A stretch of DNA of 64,000 nt from Paranoxybacillus sp035645275. Lineage in GTDB: Bacteria > Bacillota > Bacilli > Bacillales > Anoxybacillaceae. The stretch covers positions 310,001 through 374,000 of the forward strand of contig DASQMX010000031.1 of NCBI GenBank assembly GCA_035645275.1. Reading direction: 5' to 3'. The notes under the pieces are model-generated. The model saw nothing but the letters and a program-made list of their open reading frames with translations. It was not told the origin of the DNA and did not search any database. Both the position numbers and the translations under genes were made by a program. Shown one piece after another: positions 7,311 through 15,611 of the stretch (position 1 is the first letter of the stretch; every line of letters starts with the position of its first letter).

Positions 7311-7406
7311 AAAAAGCTGACCCTAAAATAAAGTGCCAGACCTTACCACCATATATAATACATCATCATATACGTGAAGTCAGACACTTATGGGTCAGCC
7401 CTTTTT
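7311..7406. repeat. Intergenic long-hairpin repeat, copy 3 (GACCC arms)
   Basis: Arms AAAAAGCTGACCC and GGGTCAGCCCTTTTT, inner GTGCCAGACC and GAAGTCAGACAC, centre ATATATAATACATCATCATATA. It lies between convergent phoU and the ferritin-like gene, six bases past the phoU stop. Confidence 0.8.
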
Positions 7407-7897
7407 CATCGCAGCTCGCTAAGTAAAAAACTAAAGCGCAAAGCATGTTCAATCTCATCTGTCATTGCAAGGAAAAACACATCGCGAATGACTTGGTCCT
7501 GAGTTGCTAAATACGCATCCCGGTAATCTTCATACGCTTCTAACTCATCTTTTCGCGCACGCTCCAGTCCCTCTTTAAACGTACCAAAAGAGACTTCTTC
7601 TATTTTGTATACAGGGCGTTTTCCTGTAAGCATTACATATAAATCCATAAATTGTTTTAAATGTTTTTTCTCATCTTCCAATGCATGCAAAACATCTTCT
7701 CTCGCCTTTTCATTTGGTGCCACCTTCGCAAGTTCCTGATAAAATTGAACTGCAGACGCCTCCCCTTTAATTCCGCTCAAAATCATATCAGTAATTTTTC
7801 GGTATTGTCCATTATTTCGATATAGTACTGGTTGAAAAGAAACTACATGACGACTTTGATACGGAGCATAGCTAGGAAAAAAATATGAATAGTACAT
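7406..7897 (-). CDS. Ferritin-like di-iron protein (rubrerythrin-type four-helix bundle)
   Basis: A 163-residue protein with the two-fold E and ExxH pattern of the ferritin-like superfamily: GIKGEASAVQFY, EDEKKHLKQF, RKDELEAYEDY and TDEIEHALRF supply four Glu and two His ligands. The first 40 residues are Tyr/Ser-rich (MYYSYFFPSYAPYQ). It may bind or oxidise iron or detoxify peroxide; no rubredoxin domain follows, so it is not full rubrerythrin. The ATG at 7897 follows GAGGTG; a longer reading to 7993 would start in a hairpin repeat and was rejected. Confidence 0.8.
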   Translation of the reverse strand: MYYSYFFPSYAPYQSRHVVSFQPVLYRNNGQYRKITDMILSGIKGEASAVQFYQELAKVAPNEKAREDVLHALEDEKKHLKQFMDLYVMLTGKRPVYKIEEVSFGTFKEGLERARKDELEAYEDYRDAYLATQDQVIRDVFFLAMTDEIEHALRFSFLLSELR

Positions 7898-7977
7898 AAA
7901 AAACACCTCACCCATTTTTAGTCGTAACATTATATGTTGCAATGAAAAATGGGTGATTAGCTGGAAAATATAAAAAT

Positions 7978-8102
7978 AAAGTGGCTGTCTCATAAAGGTC
8001 TGACCTCACGTGCGTTTAACAATATATAGCTCATTTATCCAACATGATGTCCTATATATTTTGTTGTGGGGTCTGACCCTTGGCTTTTGAGACAGCCACT
8101 TT
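7978..8102. repeat. Intergenic long-hairpin repeat, copy 4 (GTCTCA arms)
   Basis: Arms AAAGTGGCTGTCTCA and TGAGACAGCCACTTT, inner AAGGTCTGACCTCACG and GTGGGGTCTGACCCTT, centre AATATATAGC...CCTATATATT. It lies between the small gene at 8103-8231 and the ferritin-like gene, both on the minus strand, and probably ends the small gene's transcript. Confidence 0.8.
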
Positions 8103-8231
8103 TCATTGTTGTTTCTTCTTTACTCCCGCCTCTTCGGCCAATTCAGCAAATGATTTTACTTTTCCGTGAGGATTTTGTGATTGCTTTCGGACAGTCCATT
8201 GTCGTTCTTCCTGACGCTTCGATTGAGTCAT
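8103..8231 (-). CDS. Small basic conserved-looking protein (42 aa)
   Basis: Starts MTQSKRQEERQWTVRKQSQN and ends AELAEEAGVKKKQQ. AAAGGAG lies 8 bases before the ATG. It is highly charged, rich in Lys, Gln and Arg, and has no membrane segment. It resembles short Bacillaceae proteins annotated only as DUF6254-type, but I am not sure of the family name. The good ribosome site and a terminator hairpin right after the stop support a real gene. Function unknown. Confidence 0.65.
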   Translation of the reverse strand: MTQSKRQEERQWTVRKQSQNPHGKVKSFAELAEEAGVKKKQQ

Positions 8232-8335
8232 CATTCATTCTCCTTTAATTATAGTAGTCAATATTTAGAATGACTCACTTTTATCATTTTATCCTCTAAC
8301 AAAACATAGTTGTTAATTATGAACATTCAATATAT

Positions 8336-8494
8336 ATGGAAGAAGTTGCTATCATTGCTCAAGATTGTACAAATACTGTTCACGAAACAACAGTAGGATT
8401 GAAACAACAAATTTCAGAAACAAAAGAGGCTGCAGCTCTCTCAAACGCTGTTGCCCATCTTCGGGAAGCTTTCAATCACTTTCATTTACAATAA
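8336..8494 (+). CDS. Possible 52-residue protein or chemoreceptor remnant
   Basis: Reads MEEVAIIAQDCTNTVHETTV and ends NAVAHLREAFNHFHLQ. It is helical and polar, and the tail faintly recalls the C-terminal signalling helix of methyl-accepting chemotaxis proteins. There is no ribosome site before the ATG and no longer in-frame start, so it may be a broken fragment. The last nine bases overlap the end of the convergent gene at 8486. Confidence 0.25.
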   Translation: MEEVAIIAQDCTNTVHETTVGLKQQISETKEAAALSNAVAHLREAFNHFHLQ

Positions 8495-8968
8495 ACTTGA
8501 CAAATATTGTTTCTTATAATAAATCAAATAAACACAACCACCGACAAAAAGAAGCGGCCATAAATAAATGTATGAGAAACCATCGGAAAACATGATCAAA
8601 ACGGCAAGAACAGCGGATAGCATAACCGGAGTAGAAAAATCTTCATTTTCTCCGAATATTTGCCACTCGAATAAACCTAATACCATTCCAAGAAGATAAA
8701 GAAACCATACAAAATGAGAGTTGCCATTACTTAACACTAAATTTCCTAACGAAAGAGACAAGCCACCCGGTAACAAAAGAAAAGCCATATCTTTTGGAGA
8801 ACCGCTCAAAAAATAAAACACGTGAATGGAAAGACCGAGCATAAACATAAACAACGGCCATAAATTCGGCCAATATACGTCAACCATATGGAACGTTTCT
8901 AAAGCGAAGAACACTCCTATTGTCAATAAAACTAAAATGAAATATTTTCTAAATTTCTTCACAAACAT
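8486..8968 (-). CDS. Small integral membrane protein, five or so helices
   Basis: A 160-residue protein with hydrophobic stretches near residues 9-25, 35-55, 62-80, 85-105 and 115-150, and positive charge at the N-terminus (MFVKKFRKYF). I recognise no catalytic or transport motif; the layout resembles small Bacillus membrane proteins of the LiaI/DUF5668 sort, a guess. GGAGGG lies only 4 bases before ATG 8968; a GTG two codons later (8962) has more typical spacing and may be the true start. Likely monocistronic. Confidence 0.65.
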   Translation of the reverse strand: MFVKKFRKYFILVLLTIGVFFALETFHMVDVYWPNLWPLFMFMLGLSIHVFYFLSGSPKDMAFLLLPGGLSLSLGNLVLSNGNSHFVWFLYLLGMVLGLFEWQIFGENEDFSTPVMLSAVLAVLIMFSDGFSYIYLWPLLFVGGCVYLIYYKKQYLSSLL

Positions 8969-9134
8969 TTACCCTCCAGCGCCGTAAAGTTTCATTATCA
9001 TTCATATAACAAATATCACTTTATGTAAATAGTTGAAATATAAGGAGTGTTCACTGATTACTGAAAAGATTTCCAGTAAAATCTGCCTTCATCTTTGATT
9101 ATGTGAGGAATTTTCGCGAAGGTCAATATACTTC

Positions 9135-10172
9135 TTAAGGAACTTTACGGCATACTAAAAAAATGAGAAACAAAATGCTTATATAACCGAAAAGTGGATA
9201 TAAAAATGACAATAACGAACCGTAATCGACTAAACTAATTACATATACAATCAGCAAAAGAATAGAAAGAAGAACGATGTTCGGAATGGAAAAGAAATTG
9301 TGCAACTGTCTTTGCAATCCAAATATTCCGCCAATCAGTGAAGTAAAAATTTCTCCATAAATAACAAGAATGTATAGCCAATAAAAAGGAATGAAAAACG
9401 TTTTTACCACTTCTGCCATTGGAATGTCATATTGTAACAAATCAGGCAGAACTGATAAAGAAATATGGATGCTTACCAATACAATAAATAATAATAATCC
9501 CCCTAAAATAGCCCCTCTTTTAATCGTTTGTTCATCTTCAATTTCGCTAGCAAGCGGAACAAGTACAATTTGTGCCATCGCTAGGTTGAAGGCAACATAG
9601 GCAAACGGCGACAAAACCCACTTAAAAGAAGAAGTATAAACGCTGACGGCCGTACATATTTCTAAATCAAATAAAGTGATTACTGAAGTGGAAAGACTAA
9701 ATAGAAGCATCATTGGAACAATCACGACATTAACGCTGAACAATCCTTTCAAACCAAAAAGCATGACAATAAATGTTAAAAAAATTGTTACAAAAACGCC
9801 AAGCTGTTTCGAGACTCCGAGTTGTTCCTCGAAAATCGCTCCAGCCCCTGACAACATCACAGATGTCGTTCCTAATGCAATGAGCATCATCACAACTGTC
9901 ACAACAGAACTAATTGTTTTCCCAAACAAATAGTCGTTCAACTCTTTATAAGAGGAAGCTTTTATTCTGCTGGCAATCACCATCATTCGCGTGCCGAGCC
10001 AAATAAATAAAATACCGCTAATCAATATGCCAAGAAGCCCCAACGGTCCATATTGCGTAAAAAATTCGACAATTTCCTTTCCTGTCGCAAATCCTGCTCC
10101 TACAACCGTTCCTACATAAACCGCCGCTACTTGTACAGCTGCCGACCATTTCGTTGTTGCCAATTTTCTCAC
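9135..10172 (-). CDS. ykvI: YkvI-family membrane protein (LeuT/APC-fold transporter-like)
   Basis: About 345 residues with ten or eleven hydrophobic helices. The first helix has VAAVYVGTVVGAGFATGKEI, a Gly-rich unwound helix like that of sodium-coupled APC-superfamily transporters. Its substrate is unknown. In B. subtilis ykvI sits between clpE and queC, as here, which supports the name. The start is taken as GTG 10172 after AAGGAATGG; a TTG at 10163 after GGGGTGA is also possible. An upstream extension to 10319 runs through a hairpin and was rejected. Confidence 0.8.
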   Translation of the reverse strand: MRKLATTKWSAAVQVAAVYVGTVVGAGFATGKEIVEFFTQYGPLGLLGILISGILFIWLGTRMMVIASRIKASSYKELNDYLFGKTISSVVTVVMMLIALGTTSVMLSGAGAIFEEQLGVSKQLGVFVTIFLTFIVMLFGLKGLFSVNVVIVPMMLLFSLSTSVITLFDLEICTAVSVYTSSFKWVLSPFAYVAFNLAMAQIVLVPLASEIEDEQTIKRGAILGGLLLFIVLVSIHISLSVLPDLLQYDIPMAEVVKTFFIPFYWLYILVIYGEIFTSLIGGIFGLQRQLHNFFSIPNIVLLSILLLIVYVISLVDYGSLLSFLYPLFGYISILFLIFLVCRKVP

Positions 10173-10261
10173 CCCATTCCTTGTCCTACATATAGTCATA
10201 TATATGAAGAAAAGGACAAGGAAAGACGAGCATAACAAAAAAAACCGCCTTAAAAACAAAA

Positions 10262-10337
10262 GGACCGACGCCTCAACGACAATATTTATGGACCAATAAG
10301 CCATAAATATTGGAAACATTCGAAGGAGTCAGTCCCT
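10262..10337. terminator. Long imperfect hairpin between the lipoprotein gene and ykvI
   Basis: CAATATTTATGG and CCATAAATATTG (10280-10291, 10301-10312) form a perfect 12-bp stem with a 9-base loop, extended outward by GGACCGAC and GTCAGTCC. On the minus strand a T-rich stretch follows. It probably ends the lipoprotein transcript. Its build recalls the dispersed hairpin family but the arm sequence differs. Confidence 0.6.
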
Positions 10338-10347
10338 GACAAAACCA

Positions 10348-11112
10348 TTATTGTACAACGATTTTTTCAACTTGATGTTCGTGAATATCTCCTTTTTGCA
10401 CATGAATTTTTACAAAATAATTTCCCGGCTCAGTAAATTTTTTTACTGCCTTATATTCTCCATTTCCTTCCTCTTTCGCATCAATAAATTCATGTTTTTC
10501 CGCATTTTCCTTCCAAACCTCAAATTTTACTTGTGCTTCTGATAAAGGTTGATGATCAAGCTGAACGTTGGCGATCAAAGCAATATCATTATTGATTTGA
10601 TAAGTTTGTTCGTTTTGAAGCGTAATCATAACGTTGGAATGATGATGACCATGATGTTCACCTTGATGCTCATTTTTATCCTTTGAACTATTTTCAGAAT
10701 TAGCTGTTTGGTTTTCGCCTACCGTAATTTCTTTCTTTGGCATATTATGCATGCTTCTAGCAGTAACATGTGCAACAATGGAATAAGTTCCTGGCTCGGT
10801 AAATGTTTTCTTAACAGAATATTTCCCTTCTCCGCGATGCTCGCCTAGCAGCATTTCATGGTCTTCTTCGCCGTTTTTCCAAATTTCAAATTTCACTTCA
10901 TCCGCATCGGTTACTTTCTCTTCTCCATATGTAACAAGACAAGTGATTTCTGTTTCTTTGTTTAGCTCAATTTTCTCTTCTGTTTGTATTTTTACATCAA
11001 GAAACGCCAATTCTTCCGCTTCTTCATTATTCTTTTGCTTTTGTGCGCAAGAAGATAAAATCCCAATGACAATCATCAGAACAAATGCTATAAGAAAATT
11101 CTTTCTGTGCAT
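10348..11112 (-). CDS. Lipoprotein with two YtkA-like domains and a His-rich linker
   Basis: A 254-residue protein with a lipoprotein signal (lipobox ILSSC, Cys22), so anchored outside the membrane. Two similar Ig-like YtkA domains follow, about residues 35-130 and 155-254. Both contain the pattern VKFE-W-N ... GxGxYxVKKxFTEPGxY. Between them lies an acidic, His-rich linker (HQGEHHGHHHS), suggestive of binding copper or another metal. YtkA-like domains often occur with copper-handling and cytochrome-assembly proteins; the exact role is unknown. No metal-resistance genes are adjacent. Confidence 0.85.
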   Translation of the reverse strand: MHRKNFLIAFVLMIVIGILSSCAQKQKNNEEAEELAFLDVKIQTEEKIELNKETEITCLVTYGEEKVTDADEVKFEIWKNGEEDHEMLLGEHRGEGKYSVKKTFTEPGTYSIVAHVTARSMHNMPKKEITVGENQTANSENSSKDKNEHQGEHHGHHHSNVMITLQNEQTYQINNDIALIANVQLDHQPLSEAQVKFEVWKENAEKHEFIDAKEEGNGEYKAVKKFTEPGNYFVKIHVQKGDIHEHQVEKIVVQ

Positions 11113-11239
11113 GACTTTCTCTCCTTATTATATTTTTCTACCCCCTCACTATATCATAGTGTCCTTCTTTATCTTTCCATTTTCACAAATCGTTCAAAAT
11201 AATTTCTCATCTTTTTCACAAAAAATTTATATAAAGTAC

Positions 11240-11302
11240 TTGAAAGTCAAAAAAGGTCAAAGTATAATAAGGTCAGAAAGGTCAAAGATAGTCAAGGTCA
11301 AA
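11240..11302 (+). promoter_or_regulatory. clpE promoter with CtsR operators
   Basis: TTGAAA (11240-11245) and TATAAT (11263-11268) are 17 bases apart, a near-consensus sigma-A promoter. The spacer holds AGTCAAA-AAA-GGTCAAA (11245-11261), matching the CtsR direct heptad repeat. A second cluster, GGTCAAA-GAT-AGTCAAG followed by GGTCAAA (11280-11302), lies past the start site. CtsR would block transcription until heat or protein stress. Confidence 0.9.
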
Positions 11303-11320
11303 TGAAGGAGGTTGAGACTT

Positions 11321-13453
11321 ATGCTTTGTCAATCTTGTCAACAAAACCAAGCTACGGTGTTTGTAAATCTGCAATTCAACAACGAGAAAAAACAAATGCA
11401 CCTTTGCCGTACATGTTATGAGAAACAAAATATCGAAATTCCATCTGGCTTTGGTTTCAGCAACTTTTCACACTTTCCATTTGACGAATTGTTGAACGGG
11501 TTTGCTGAGCCAAACTTATTCGAAGTAAAACAGCCAACTTCTCCACAAATGCAACGTGGAAAAGGTGGAGGCTTTTTAGATAAATTTGGCCGTAACTTAA
11601 CACAGCTTGCCAAAGCTGGTCTCATCGATCCTGTTATCGGCCGTGATAAAGAAATTGAACGTGTCATCGAAATTTTAAACCGGAGAAATAAAAATAACCC
11701 TGTATTAATCGGTGAACCAGGTGTTGGTAAAACCGCGATTGTTGAAGGACTTGCATTAAGAATTGCCGAAGGAAACGTGCCAGCGAAACTTTTAAACAAA
11801 GAAGTATATTTGCTCGATGTGGCTTCCCTTGTCGCCAATACCGGCATCCGCGGGCAATTCGAAGAACGCATGAAACAATTAATCGCGGAGCTACAACAAC
11901 GTAAAAATATTATCTTATTTATCGATGAAATCCATCTGCTTGTCGGTGCTGGTTCGGCGGAAGGCTCTATGGACGCGGGCAATATTTTGAAACCGGCGTT
12001 AGCGCGCGGCGAGCTTCAAGTTGTCGGTGCAACGACATTAAAAGAATATCGCCAAATCGAGAAAGACGCTGCGCTTGAACGACGCTTCCAACCAGTCATG
12101 GTACATGAGCCAACAATTGAACAGGCAATTGAAATTTTAAAAGGTATTCAAGAGAAATATGAACAATTCCATCAAGTGAAATATACAGATGAAGCAATTA
12201 AAGCATGTGTCACATTATCTCATCGCTATATTCAAGACCGCTTCCTTCCTGACAAAGCAATCGATTTATTAGATGAAGCAGGTTCTAAAGTGAACTTGCG
12301 CACCGGTCCAACTGATGAAAAACAAATTCAAGAGCGCCTTCTTCAGCTAGCAAAAGAAAAAGAAAAAGCTGCGAAAGAAGAAAACTATGAATTAGCAGCA
12401 AAACTTCGTGATGAAGAATTGAAATTGGAAAAACAATTAGAAAATAAAACAGAAGCGAAAAAAGCCATCGTAGACGTAGCTGACATTCAAAAAATTATTG
12501 AAGAAAAAACAGGTATTCCAGTTGGTAAACTTCAAGCAAGTGAACAAGAAAAAATGAAAAACTTAGAAGAAAACCTCGCCAAGAAAGTAATCGGACAAGC
12601 AGAAGCGGTGAAAAAAGTGGCAAAAGCGATTCGCCGCAGCCGTGCCGGATTGAAAGCAAAAAATCGTCCAATCGCTTCATTCTTATTCGTTGGACCAACT
12701 GGTGTCGGTAAAACAGAATTAACGAAAACACTTGCCGAAGAATTATTCGGTTCTAAAGACGCGATGATTCGCCTCGATATGAGCGAATATATGGAAAAGC
12801 ACTCCGTGTCTAAATTAATCGGTTCACCTCCAGGCTATGTTGGCCATGAGGAAGCTGGTCAATTAACAGAAAAAGTACGTCGTAATCCTTACAGCATTAT
12901 CTTGTTAGACGAAATTGAAAAAGCACATCCTGATGTGCAGCATATGTTCTTGCAAATTTTAGAGGACGGCCGCTTAACAGACAGCCAAGGCCGCACAGTA
13001 AGCTTTAAAGATGCCGTCATTATTATGACAAGTAACGCAGGGGTAACAGACAAAAAGATTACAGTTGGTTTCGGCAAAGAAAACAGTCGAACAAGCATCC
13101 TTGATTCATTAAGCTCTTACTTCAAACCTGAATTTTTAAACCGCTTTGATGCGATTATTGAATTTAAACCTCTAGAAAAAGAACATATGTTACAAATTGT
13201 AGACCTTATGCTTAACGAACTAAAAGCAACATTAAAAGAAGAAGGCATTGAAGTTGACGTTTCTCAAGAAGCGAAGGAAAAACTCGCAGAAATCGGCTAT
13301 CATCCTGCATTCGGCGCTCGTCCACTTCGCCGTGCGATCCAAGAACATGTCGAAGATGAAATTGCTGACTTACTTCTTGAGAAAGACGAAGTCAAACAAA
13401 TTTACATCACCGTTGAAAATGACCGCATTGTTGCGAAAACAGAGATGAAATAA
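11321..13453 (+). CDS. clpE: ATP-dependent Clp protease ATPase subunit ClpE
   Basis: A 710-residue Hsp100 unfoldase that feeds ClpP. The N-terminal zinc finger typical of ClpE is present (Cys3-x2-Cys6 and Cys29-x2-Cys32). AAA module 1 has Walker A GEPGVGKT at about 131-138; a UVR-type coiled-coil (about 335-370) follows; AAA module 2 has GPTGVGKT near 458. The D2 region includes the ClpB/C-type C-terminal PAFGARPLRRAIQ. AAGGAGGT lies 8 bases before ATG 11321, preferred over a TTG at 11312. Regulated by CtsR boxes upstream; heat-shock induction is expected. Confidence 0.97.
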   Translation: MLCQSCQQNQATVFVNLQFNNEKKQMHLCRTCYEKQNIEIPSGFGFSNFSHFPFDELLNGFAEPNLFEVKQPTSPQMQRGKGGGFLDKFGRNLTQLAKAGLIDPVIGRDKEIERVIEILNRRNKNNPVLIGEPGVGKTAIVEGLALRIAEGNVPAKLLNKEVYLLDVASLVANTGIRGQFEERMKQLIAELQQRKNIILFIDEIHLLVGAGSAEGSMDAGNILKPALARGELQVVGATTLKEYRQIEKDAALERRFQPVMVHEPTIEQAIEILKGIQEKYEQFHQVKYTDEAIKACVTLSHRYIQDRFLPDKAIDLLDEAGSKVNLRTGPTDEKQIQERLLQLAKEKEKAAKEENYELAAKLRDEELKLEKQLENKTEAKKAIVDVADIQKIIEEKTGIPVGKLQASEQEKMKNLEENLAKKVIGQAEAVKKVAKAIRRSRAGLKAKNRPIASFLFVGPTGVGKTELTKTLAEELFGSKDAMIRLDMSEYMEKHSVSKLIGSPPGYVGHEEAGQLTEKVRRNPYSIILLDEIEKAHPDVQHMFLQILEDGRLTDSQGRTVSFKDAVIIMTSNAGVTDKKITVGFGKENSRTSILDSLSSYFKPEFLNRFDAIIEFKPLEKEHMLQIVDLMLNELKATLKEEGIEVDVSQEAKEKLAEIGYHPAFGARPLRRAIQEHVEDEIADLLLEKDEVKQIYITVENDRIVAKTEMK

Positions 13454-13454
13454 C

Positions 13455-13511
13455 AAAAAGAGGCTGTCTCAAAGTCCAGGGTCAGACCCTTATGAGACAG
13501 CCTCTTATTTT
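13455..13511. repeat. Intergenic hairpin repeat, copy 5 (GTCTCA arms, short form)
   Basis: Arms AAAAAGAGGCTGTCTCA and TGAGACAGCCTCTTATTTTTT enclose CCAGGGTCAGACCC. It is a compact bidirectional terminator between convergent clpE and the GGDEF gene. Confidence 0.85.
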
Positions 13512-14612
13512 TTAAACAGTAATTTTAGTTTGTATATTATACTTTTCTCCCCGTTTGGAAGCAGTTGGATTTACAAGAATAGATTGATCGTCAAATACCG
13601 CCCGATTTCTGCCCATGTTTTTTGCTTTATATAACAAACTGTCCGCTCGCTCTAACCATTCATTTTCTTTTTCGCCTATTTGCCAGCTTGCAACACCGAA
13701 GCTCATGGTCACTTTTAGAGCGTTTTCCCCAAATGTTTGTCCTGCTAATTCCTTATAAATTTTTTCAATTACTCGTTTGATACACGAATGATTGACATCA
13801 GGAAACAAAAACGCAAATTCTTCACCGCCATATCGAAAGGCTCTCCCGTTTTCTTTCCGTGCACACTCGGCAAGAATTTTGCCAATCTCTTTTAATACAA
13901 GGTCTCCCGTTACATGCCCGTATTGATCATTAATTAATTTAAAATGATCAACATCCGCCATAACAAGTGTGCAAGATTTTGTTTCGTGCACAATACGCCG
14001 AAGTGATTCATGAAAAAAACGATGATTGTATAATCCCGTTAAATAATCGATTCTTACCTGTTTTCTTGCTGTGGCTTTTTCATAGAAATGTTTTCTCTCG
14101 CGCGCAACAATGAGACCTCCGAATAAACCGACAACCGCAGTCAATCCGATGTGTAAGAAGAAATGAAAAAGTGTACTCTCTCCCTTTAACAAAAAAATGA
14201 TGACAAACCCAGCAATAACACTGCCAGTGGATAGGATAGCACCTTGTATATTCCAATAGAACGCAGCATGCATAATTACCAAATATGTCATTGGTGCTAA
14301 CGGACTGTTTACTCCTCCTGTGATCATAAGCAACCACATCAACGTAAGAAAATCAAAGCAAACCCCTATTTGGAGGATTTGTTTCGCTTTATGACTTCCT
14401 TTGGTTATCATTTTCCATAAGCTATACTGTGTGATCAATATGTAGCACAGACTGATTATAAATAAAGCGGAAACCGAGTCTCTTCCCAAATGAAAAAATA
14501 CTTGAACTGGTTCAATCCAAAATAAAACGACACATATACACAATAGAAACCACCTTAAGAAAGAGAAAGCCCACTCCATTTTATAATCTCTTAACTTATC
14601 CATACAATTCAT
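13512..14612 (-). CDS. Membrane-bound diguanylate cyclase (GGDEF)
   Basis: A 366-residue protein. Residues 1-185 hold about six membrane helices; residues 195-350 form a GGDEF domain with the active-site motif RYGGEEF near residue 260, the Asp-containing DYLTGLYN start and ADVDHFKLINDQYGH for metal and GTP binding. It should make cyclic di-GMP. The usual RxxD inhibition site five residues before GGEEF is absent (RKEN), so product inhibition is unlikely. The start may be ATG 14612 or ATG 14603; the second is better spaced from AAAGGA. Monocistronic, between two hairpin repeats. Confidence 0.9.
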   Translation of the reverse strand: MNCMDKLRDYKMEWAFSFLRWFLLCICVVLFWIEPVQVFFHLGRDSVSALFIISLCYILITQYSLWKMITKGSHKAKQILQIGVCFDFLTLMWLLMITGGVNSPLAPMTYLVIMHAAFYWNIQGAILSTGSVIAGFVIIFLLKGESTLFHFFLHIGLTAVVGLFGGLIVARERKHFYEKATARKQVRIDYLTGLYNHRFFHESLRRIVHETKSCTLVMADVDHFKLINDQYGHVTGDLVLKEIGKILAECARKENGRAFRYGGEEFAFLFPDVNHSCIKRVIEKIYKELAGQTFGENALKVTMSFGVASWQIGEKENEWLERADSLLYKAKNMGRNRAVFDDQSILVNPTASKRGEKYNIQTKITV

Positions 14613-14831
14613 TTCCTTTACAATTTTCAGTATTATAAGAATATTATAATACCATATAATACCACAAATTGTTATTTTTTACTACATTAAAATATTCAAT
14701 TATTTAAAAATATATCTTCCTCTGTTGCGTCAAATTTTTGACTCCAAGTACCATTTTGATAGTACTTTTTAAGCTATTTATATTTAATCATTGATTCAAG
14801 CTTTTTGAACTACAGGACGTTAATACACAAA

Positions 14832-14934
14832 AACAAGGCTGACCCTAAAGCAAAGTATCAGCCCCCCCTCCGTACATAACATTAGATGAGAACGTTATAT
14901 GTGAGGTCAGACACTTTTGGATCAGCCCCGTCTT
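14832..14934. repeat. Intergenic long-hairpin repeat, copy 6 (GACCC arms)
   Basis: Arms AAGGCTGACCC and GGATCAGCCCCG, inner GTATCAGCCCCCC and GTGAGGTCAGACAC, centre ATAACATTAGATGAGAACGTTAT. It sits just past the TetR gene stop. The rest of the 327-base gap 14613-14940 is very AT-rich and shows nothing else. Confidence 0.75.
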
Positions 14935-14940
14935 ATCCTT

Positions 14941-15597
14941 TTATTTTCTTGTTAATCCATGCATAAGAAATTGAATCGTCCGCTCCATTTCATTTTCATC
15001 GTCCCATTCCTTTTCCGGCAGAAATAAAAAGCGCGTATACAAAAACCCGGCAATCGTCGTAATGGTCATGCGAATAACTGAAGCGGGCGGAATATCGATA
15101 ATTTCACCTTTACTTTGAAAATATTCAACAATCTTTTTAAACTTTTCATAGACATTCTCTGTAAATATAGCTTGAAACTGTTCTTTAATCTCCGAGTGAA
15201 ACGCAATCTCCTGCCAAAAAATGCGGATAAGCGGTAAATGCTTTTTTACGAAATCGTAGCGGTTTTTCATAAGCGCTCGAATAAAATCTTCATAACTTTG
15301 GTATTGATGTTCAAATACTTCCTTGACAAACTCCTTTGCTAAAAACGGGGCAACGACTTTGGTGACGGTCGGAGTGATAATCGCTAGCAACAAATCTTTT
15401 TTCGTTTTATAATGACGAAAAATCGTCCCTTCGGCAACACCTGCCCGTTTGGCAATCTCACTTGTCGAAGTTGCCGCATATCCTTTTTCGGCAAACATTT
15501 CAATCGCTGCTTCTAAAATTTTCGCTTGCTTATCGCTCAGTTTTACTTCTTCATTGTTTACTTTCAATAGCTCTTGTAGCCATTGTTGCTCATTCAT
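14941..15597 (-). CDS. TetR/AcrR-family repressor of the adjacent ABC exporter
   Basis: A 218-residue protein. Residues 22-70 form the TetR helix-turn-helix (KILEAAIEMFAEKGYAATST, then VAEGTIFRHYKTKKDLL); the remainder is a helical ligand-binding domain. It is the last gene of the ABC ATPase-permease-TetR operon, 14 bases after the permease. Two near-identical inverted repeats upstream of the operon (17386-17451) are the expected operators, giving autoregulation. The ligand is unknown and probably also an export substrate. Confidence 0.92.
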   Translation of the reverse strand: MNEQQWLQELLKVNNEEVKLSDKQAKILEAAIEMFAEKGYAATSTSEIAKRAGVAEGTIFRHYKTKKDLLLAIITPTVTKVVAPFLAKEFVKEVFEHQYQSYEDFIRALMKNRYDFVKKHLPLIRIFWQEIAFHSEIKEQFQAIFTENVYEKFKKIVEYFQSKGEIIDIPPASVIRMTITTIAGFLYTRFLFLPEKEWDDENEMERTIQFLMHGLTRK

Positions 15598-15611
15598 TTG
15601 TTTTTAACCCC

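Noticed and set aside
9135..10319. A longer ykvI form with an extra N-terminal helix
   Set aside because: The added 49 codons cross the terminator hairpin of the upstream gene and have no ribosome site; GTG 10172 or TTG 10163 fits the family length.
11240..11302. Clustered GGTCA repeats as iterons or a CRISPR remnant
   Set aside because: Spacing and sequence fit CtsR heptad operators around a consensus promoter; there are no spacers or replication genes.
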